From a virus: a stretch of DNA of 25,356 bases. Below the pieces are notes generated by a model. That model saw only the letters and a program-made list of their open reading frames with translations. It was not told where the DNA came from and made no database searches. Location of the stretch: positions 1 to 25,356 of the IMG/VR virus record IMGVR_UViG_3300042507_000546; one strand, given 5' to 3'. Each line of letters starts with the position of its first letter. Position 1 is the stretch's first letter. Shown one piece after another: positions 22,729 to 25,356 of the stretch. Both the position numbers and the translations under genes were made by a program.

Positions 22729-22755
22729 AGGATTTGTTTTAGGTGTTAGACAAGG

Positions 22756-22763
22756 CAAACATA
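22756..22763 (-). promoter_or_regulatory. Bacteroidetes -7 box with the shared leader motif
   Basis: TATGTTTG (22763-22756) is followed after nine bases by ACACCTAAAACA (22746-22735) and then ATG 22728. The same box and leader appear at 18536-18507. A TTG 18 bases upstream may serve as the -33 element. Confidence 0.65.
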
Positions 22764-22773
22764 CGCAAAAAAA

Positions 22774-23136
22774 TTAACATACAACACCCTTACCAAAAAA
22801 AATTACTTGTCCGGTATTCTTTGTAACCTCGTGGTCTCGGCTTATAGTGATTTTAGTTACAAAGTTAGTATTATCGTCCTCGATGCCTCCCCACTTGCGT
22901 AACGCATCCAAGGCAAACTTAATAGCCATAATGCAGTTATCGTTATCGTATCCGTAGTTGTGGCGTAGGGTTGCCGTTATCGTTCGGAAGCGTGTTTTGT
23001 CGTATGCTGCTAATTGCGTAAGCACTTCCTCCGTAAACTTGTCCTTGGCCTTCTTGCGTACTATCCAATGCTTGGAAGCGTAGAACTGATTAAGGGACGG
23101 TACTTTGGATAGCGTTACTTTAATCTCGATATCCAC
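22774..23136 (-). CDS. rusA: RusA-like Holliday junction resolvase
   Basis: GTG 23136 gives 120 residues, the normal RusA size. The core has VPSLNQFYASKHW (12-24), YGYDNDNCIM (61-70, with Asp64 and the DxDN box), ALDALRKWGGIEDDN (75-89, Asp77 and Asp87/88) and a C-terminal strand. These Asp residues fit the RusA metal site that nicks four-way junctions. An ATG at 23223 would add 29 low-complexity residues but overlaps the upstream gene by 104 bases, so it is disfavoured. Confidence 0.85.
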   Translation of the reverse strand: MDIEIKVTLSKVPSLNQFYASKHWIVRKKAKDKFTEEVLTQLAAYDKTRFRTITATLRHNYGYDNDNCIMAIKFALDALRKWGGIEDDNTNFVTKITISRDHEVTKNTGQVIFFGKGVVC

Positions 23137-23305
23137 AACGGGCTGCAAAGGCTGGGTCGAGCTTGTGGACTTCTTTGAGGAGGATTTGTTCCTGCTCCTT
23201 GGCGTAGGCACGGCTTTGGTCATCGCAATTAGCGAAAAGAATCGCAACCTCCGACAGAATCGTATCTATCTGCCTCTTTGTTTCCGGGTTGGTATAATAC
23301 GGCAT
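23120..23305 (-). CDS. Hypothetical protein (61 aa) overlapping its neighbours
   Basis: From ATG 23305 the product begins MPYYTNPETKRQIDTILSEV and continues as a Glu/Leu/Ala-rich helix (about 12-50), ending AARCGYRD. A GTG at 23329 is an alternative start. It overlaps the DUF3310-like gene by 77 bases and the RusA-like gene by 17. The composition looks protein-like, but the long overlap lowers confidence. Confidence 0.5.
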   Translation of the reverse strand: MPYYTNPETKRQIDTILSEVAILFANCDDQSRAYAKEQEQILLKEVHKLDPAFAARCGYRD

Positions 23306-23537
23306 AATCTTCGAGTTGTTGGAGTTCACGTTGTAGGTGGATTATTGCTTTGGTAATATCTTGCTCGGCAGGATTGCCGTCCTTCTTTCCAGCACGAAGC
23401 AGGTAGGCGATTGCTACGCCGAGGTTGTAATTATCGTGGGCAAAGTCCTGCACCACGTCAAACGCCTCAATGCCTTTGAATTTGCCGATGTAGTAATCAG
23501 GCGTCCCAGTAGATAAACACTTGGTGGAATCCTTCAT
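23229..23537 (-). CDS. DUF3310-like phage protein
   Basis: The 102-residue protein has YYIGKFKGIEAFDVV (15-29), the segment NLGVAIAYLLRAGKK (38-52) and DITKAIIHLQRELQ (about 60-73). This is the Y-x-x-F-x-GIE...LG-x-AI-x-YLLRAG-K pattern of DUF3310, a family of small early phage proteins often called nucleotide kinase-like, though no kinase activity can be read here. The C-terminal 25 residues lie over the next gene. ATGA links it to the upstream gene. Confidence 0.75.
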   Translation of the reverse strand: MKDSTKCLSTGTPDYYIGKFKGIEAFDVVQDFAHDNYNLGVAIAYLLRAGKKDGNPAEQDITKAIIHLQRELQQLEDYAVLYQPGNKEADRYDSVGGCDSFR

Positions 23538-23722
23538 TGGTCAAAGTTTTTCTTTCCTGCTTCCCAGGTGTTGTACTTGGCGATTGCTGCTGCTTCGTTT
23601 TCGCTTCTTGGATAGTCGCAGAATCCGAAGTGGTTAAGGAATGCGTTTGTGTAGTCATTGGGAATTTGTTTCAATTCCATTGCAAGATACTTCTTGCGTC
23701 GGTCGTTTCTTTCTGTTGCCAT
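23534..23722 (-). CDS. Hypothetical first gene of the early operon (62 aa)
   Basis: The product begins MATERNDRRKKYLAMELK, has a basic N-terminus, and a middle FLNHFGFCDYPRSENEAAA. It is the first gene after the AT-rich control region, and its ATG is four bases from a TAnnTTTG box, so it would be made from a leaderless transcript early. No family recognised; small basic first genes are often host-takeover or regulatory factors (inference). Confidence 0.65.
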   Translation of the reverse strand: MATERNDRRKKYLAMELKQIPNDYTNAFLNHFGFCDYPRSENEAAAIAKYNTWEAGKKNFDQ

Positions 23723-23726
23723 ATTG

Positions 23727-23734
23727 CAAACCTA
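23727..23734 (-). promoter_or_regulatory. Early promoter box directly before the first early gene
   Basis: TAGGTTTG (minus strand, 23734-23727) fits TAnnTTTG. Four bases (CAAT) separate it from ATG 23722, so a leaderless mRNA is predicted. The -33 region has only a weak ATTG/TTGG element upstream. Confidence 0.55.
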
Positions 23735-23823
23735 AAACAGAAAGCAATAGGTCTAACCAATGTAGATAACTAAAAATTTTTCAACATTTGTCGGGCGTAT
23801 GCGCCCAATACTTATTTTTTACA

Positions 23824-23913
23824 AGTTAGTTAAGTTAACTAGTTATATAACTAACTAACTATATAACTTAAATATCTAACTTAACTATCAAGTTAACTAA
23901 CTAACTTGAGTTA
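23824..23913. repeat. Array of TAACT/AGTTA pentamers in both orientations
   Basis: About 16 copies of TAACT or its complement AGTTA lie within 90 bases, several in tandem (TAACTAACTAACT twice). The array contains a perfect 12-base palindrome AGTTATATAACT (23841-23852) and a hairpin CAAGTTA-N6-TAACTTG (23889-23908). It looks like closely packed protein-binding sites (iteron- or operator-like). Unit size and lack of spacers rule out CRISPR. Confidence 0.75.
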
Positions 23914-23935
23914 AAATTAAAAATAAAAGAAAATT

Positions 23936-24007
23936 TGCGTTTACACGCATTTTATTAGTCAAGTGGTACAATCTATCCAATTTAGATAGATAATGCGTTA
24001 AAACGCA
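23936..24007. repeat. Three palindromes: TGCGT-N4-ACGCA twice, flanking ATCTATC-N7-GATAGAT
   Basis: TGCGT-TTAC-ACGCA lies at 23936-23949 and TGCGT-TAAA-ACGCA at 23994-24007, with start points 58 bases apart. Between them, at 23971-23991, is ATCTATC-CAATTTA-GATAGAT, a seven-pair inverted repeat. Two equal outer palindromes around a different central one suggest paired binding sites for a dimeric regulator or initiator. Confidence 0.7.
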
Positions 24008-24019
24008 CCTAAAGCACCT

Positions 24020-24430
24020 CTATTGCCTTATTAGGACTATAAGCAACATACCAACTGCAAACACCATTAGGTATTTCTCCCAATCACCTTTTCCATTGGT
24101 CGCAATCTTGGTGTTAATGTACTTGGTTACTTGCACCGTATCTGGCAAGCACGTCGCTTGCAATCGGATGGTATCAAAGTTTCTAACAATCTTAATCCGA
24201 ATGTTGTCCTTTTGGACAACTACGGTATCTACATTGTTAAGCGTAAGCGTATCCCATAAGTTACGTTCCTTGGTTACGATTGTGGTATCCCACTTCGTCT
24301 GCCAAACATTAGCACCTTTCTTTACGGCTTGGCGCAAATGATATTCAGCACTACAACTACCCAGAGCAAGACTCGCAATCAGGATTATCAATGCTGCAAG
24401 CAGGGGGTGTGGGTATTTCTTCAAGCTCAT
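24020..24430 (-). CDS. Unimolecular spanin-like lipoprotein (u-spanin)
   Basis: The 136-residue protein has an N-terminal signal with lipobox LGSC (Cys26) after a hydrophobic helix (residues 10-24), a periplasmic middle of Thr/Asp/Val beta-strand type, and a C-terminal hydrophobic segment (about 117-134, YLMVFAVGMLLIVLI). An outer-membrane lipid anchor plus an inner-membrane helix on one chain is the u-spanin layout, which fuses or disrupts the outer membrane at the last step of lysis. It directly follows the endolysin gene. Family homology was not tested; it could be a generic phage lipoprotein. Confidence 0.7.
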   Translation of the reverse strand: MSLKKYPHPLLAALIILIASLALGSCSAEYHLRQAVKKGANVWQTKWDTTIVTKERNLWDTLTLNNVDTVVVQKDNIRIKIVRNFDTIRLQATCLPDTVQVTKYINTKIATNGKGDWEKYLMVFAVGMLLIVLIRQ

Positions 24431-24441
24431 TCAGCCAGTCG

Positions 24442-24870
24442 TTAAAATTGGACGTATTTTGTTTTTCCACCTTTCTTAATTGCTTTTAATACTTCTCCTT
24501 TGTTATTTGTAGCGTCGTAGGCAACGTGAATCCACTTCGGTTGAGCATCGGTACCAAATTCCCAAATAAGTTGCTTAAACGGCAGATTCTTGCGTATGTA
24601 CTTAAATACCGAAGCCATATCCTCGCATTGGATGTCCGCAGCCCTTCCGTGTACGTGGTCGCTTGTTGCACTACCGCCTACCGAAGAGTTTACTCCCGGT
24701 GAACGGAATCCACTCGTTACGTTTATCACCCCGAACTTATCCCGCACCGGTTGCAGGACTTTCTGCACCAATAGTTTTAGATTGCGGATTTCCTCTTGGC
24801 TTGGATTGTTGGGCAAACCGGTATCCGTATCCGTAAACTCCGAAAGCATAAAGTCCTTTGAAAGTCGCAT
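24442..24870 (-). CDS. Endolysin: M15-family D-Ala-type peptidase
   Basis: The 142-residue enzyme has SGFRSPGVN (53-61), SDHVHGRAADI (70-80) with zinc ligands His72 and Asp79, IWEFG with Glu104 (catalytic candidate), and WIHVAY with His115. This is the VanY/M15_3 set that cleaves peptide cross-links in peptidoglycan. No signal peptide is present, so it needs the holins to cross the inner membrane. An 87-base stretch without a gene lies upstream. Confidence 0.9.
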   Translation of the reverse strand: MRLSKDFMLSEFTDTDTGLPNNPSQEEIRNLKLLVQKVLQPVRDKFGVINVTSGFRSPGVNSSVGGSATSDHVHGRAADIQCEDMASVFKYIRKNLPFKQLIWEFGTDAQPKWIHVAYDATNNKGEVLKAIKKGGKTKYVQF

Positions 24871-24957
24871 AGGTTATGTTTTTTGTCACTTTTAAGACCC
24901 ATTAGGTGCTTTTTATTGCTCTAATGATGGTTTTATCTGCCTTGACCCCGATAGGCC

Positions 24958-25200
24958 TTACTCGTCGACTTTTTGTTTTGGCTTTTTGTGTGCCGTCCGA
25001 GTTTTCTTTTGGACTTCTTGATTTTGGTTGTCTCCTGCTGCTTCGCCATCTTTACTCATCATTAACGCAAATCCACCCATAATAAACGCACTAAACTCCG
25101 TTAGCGAGGCTTTCTCAAACCAAACGAGGATACCCCCGAATGAAATTAAGATAAGCCCTATAACGGTCGTTTTTGGATTTGCAAAGATTCTATTTATCAT
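24958..25200 (-). CDS. Holin-like membrane protein (80 aa)
   Basis: The protein has two hydrophobic segments (about 10-27, TTVIGLILISFGGILVWF, and 35-49, FSAFIMGGFALMMS) joined by a short polar turn, and a basic, charged C-terminus (KKTRTAHKKPKQKVDE). Size, two helices and charged tail fit class II-type holins. It lies just before the endolysin and overlaps the previous gene by 11 bases. It could be the holin or its antagonist partner. Confidence 0.75.
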   Translation of the reverse strand: MINRIFANPKTTVIGLILISFGGILVWFEKASLTEFSAFIMGGFALMMSKDGEAAGDNQNQEVQKKTRTAHKKPKQKVDE

Positions 25201-25351
25201 TACGAATATCTCTATTCCAACGCCACAACGTGTACACGAAAGAGGTTGCCATTACGAACAACCCCGCTATCTGATGCACCTCGGCAATCGTTAATCCTCC
25301 AACGGCTAAACTCCAAGACGTTGCTACTGCACTTGAGCTATCTGTTTTCAT
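25190..25351 (-). CDS. Second holin-like membrane protein (53 aa)
   Basis: ATG 25351-25349 to TAG 25192-25190 encodes 53 residues beginning MKTDSSSAVATSWSLAVGG. Hydrophobic segments at about 8-22 and 28-43 suggest one or two membrane helices, with a basic end (WRWNRDIRNDK). The stop overlaps the start of the 80-residue holin-like gene, so they are co-translated. The pair may act as holin and antiholin. Only five bases of upstream sequence are visible. Confidence 0.7.
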   Translation of the reverse strand: MKTDSSSAVATSWSLAVGGLTIAEVHQIAGLFVMATSFVYTLWRWNRDIRNDK

Positions 25352-25356
25352 TCTTC

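Larger units (their letters stand above)
23735..24019 (-). other. Gene-free AT-rich control region, candidate replication origin
   Basis: About 285 bases without a convincing gene separate the lysis cassette from the early operon. In order, going right, it holds a GGGCG-TATG-CGCCC hairpin (23793-23806), a dense TAACT/AGTTA array (23824-23913), and three palindromes (23936-24007). AT-richness, repeats, palindromes and a nearby early promoter fit an origin or a regulatory switch. The DnaA-like protein at 20209 is a possible binder (inference). Confidence 0.55.

Noticed and set aside
23137-23247. N-terminal extension of the RusA-like protein from ATG 23223 or TTG 23247
   Set aside because: The added residues are low-complexity Ser/Lys, exceed the normal RusA length and overlie the upstream gene.
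23793-23806. GGGCG-TATG-CGCCC hairpin as a terminator for the lysis operon
   Set aside because: No T-run follows directly on either strand (plus-strand T-run starts about ten bases later), so I treat it as part of the control region only.
23824-23913. Possible CRISPR-like array
   Set aside because: The unit is only five bases, in both orientations, without unique spacers, and no cas gene is nearby.
24871-24957. Possible small gene or promoter between the 80-residue holin and the endolysin
   Set aside because: Only very short frames occur and TATGTTTTTTG does not match the TAnnTTTG box; I see nothing supportable here.
341-25294. Many plus-strand open frames of 60-159 codons, for example 2084-2785, 9594-10073, 13230-13685 and 21312-21791
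   Set aside because: They lie opposite well-supported minus-strand genes, have shadow-like composition, lack promoters, and show no recognisable motif.

Overview
The window is a large piece of a tailed (siphovirus-type) bacteriophage genome, most likely infecting a Bacteroidetes host. The HK97-fold capsid protein, the XkdF-like protease and several small proteins read like families common in Bacteroidetes phages. Start codons lack Shine-Dalgarno sequences and often follow A-rich stretches. Several gene starts are preceded by the Bacteroidetes -7 promoter box TAnnTTTG. No integrase, repressor, transposase or CRISPR array is visible, so a virulent phage is the simplest reading.

Every protein gene I support is on the minus strand, so expression runs from right to left, with most genes touching or overlapping. 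From the right: a lysis cassette (two holin-like membrane proteins, an M15 peptidase endolysin, a lipoprotein with a C-terminal membrane segment that looks like a one-piece spanin; 25351-24020). Next is a gene-free AT-rich region full of short repeats and palindromes (24019-23723), a candidate origin or control region. An early/replication block follows (23722-15780): DUF3310-like protein, RusA-like resolvase, OB-fold SSB-like protein, RecA/DnaB-type ATPase, DnaA-like HTH protein, sigma-like factor, two PD-(D/E)XK nucleases, an HNH nuclease and many tiny proteins. It is divided by two strong terminators, each followed by a Bacteroidetes-type promoter. Then comes a tightly coupled modification island (15796-12369): adenine methyltransferase, two glycosyltransferases, a ParB-like protein and a Mom-like DNA-modification protein. 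Last are packaging and virion genes (12299 to the left edge): small and large terminase, tail chaperone, tail-completion, tail-tip, tape measure, protease, scaffold, major capsid protein, a tail-tube candidate and two short proteins.

Three things stand out. (1) A single rightward unit lies between the terminase and mom genes: a perfect TAnnTTTG promoter, a tRNA-Gly-like cloverleaf with an eight-base anticodon loop, and a rho-independent terminator, antisense to the end of mom. (2) The tail chaperone gene has a T9 slippery run and a hidden -1 frame that encodes a conserved-looking C-terminal domain ending exactly at the next start codon. (3) About a dozen genes of 30-61 codons fill gaps between the longer genes; these were translated by hand.

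No portal gene is recognisable. Tail genes are transcribed before the head genes, so the portal probably lies beyond the left edge. If the genome is circular or permuted, the late genes would continue leftward and re-enter at the right edge with the lysis cassette.
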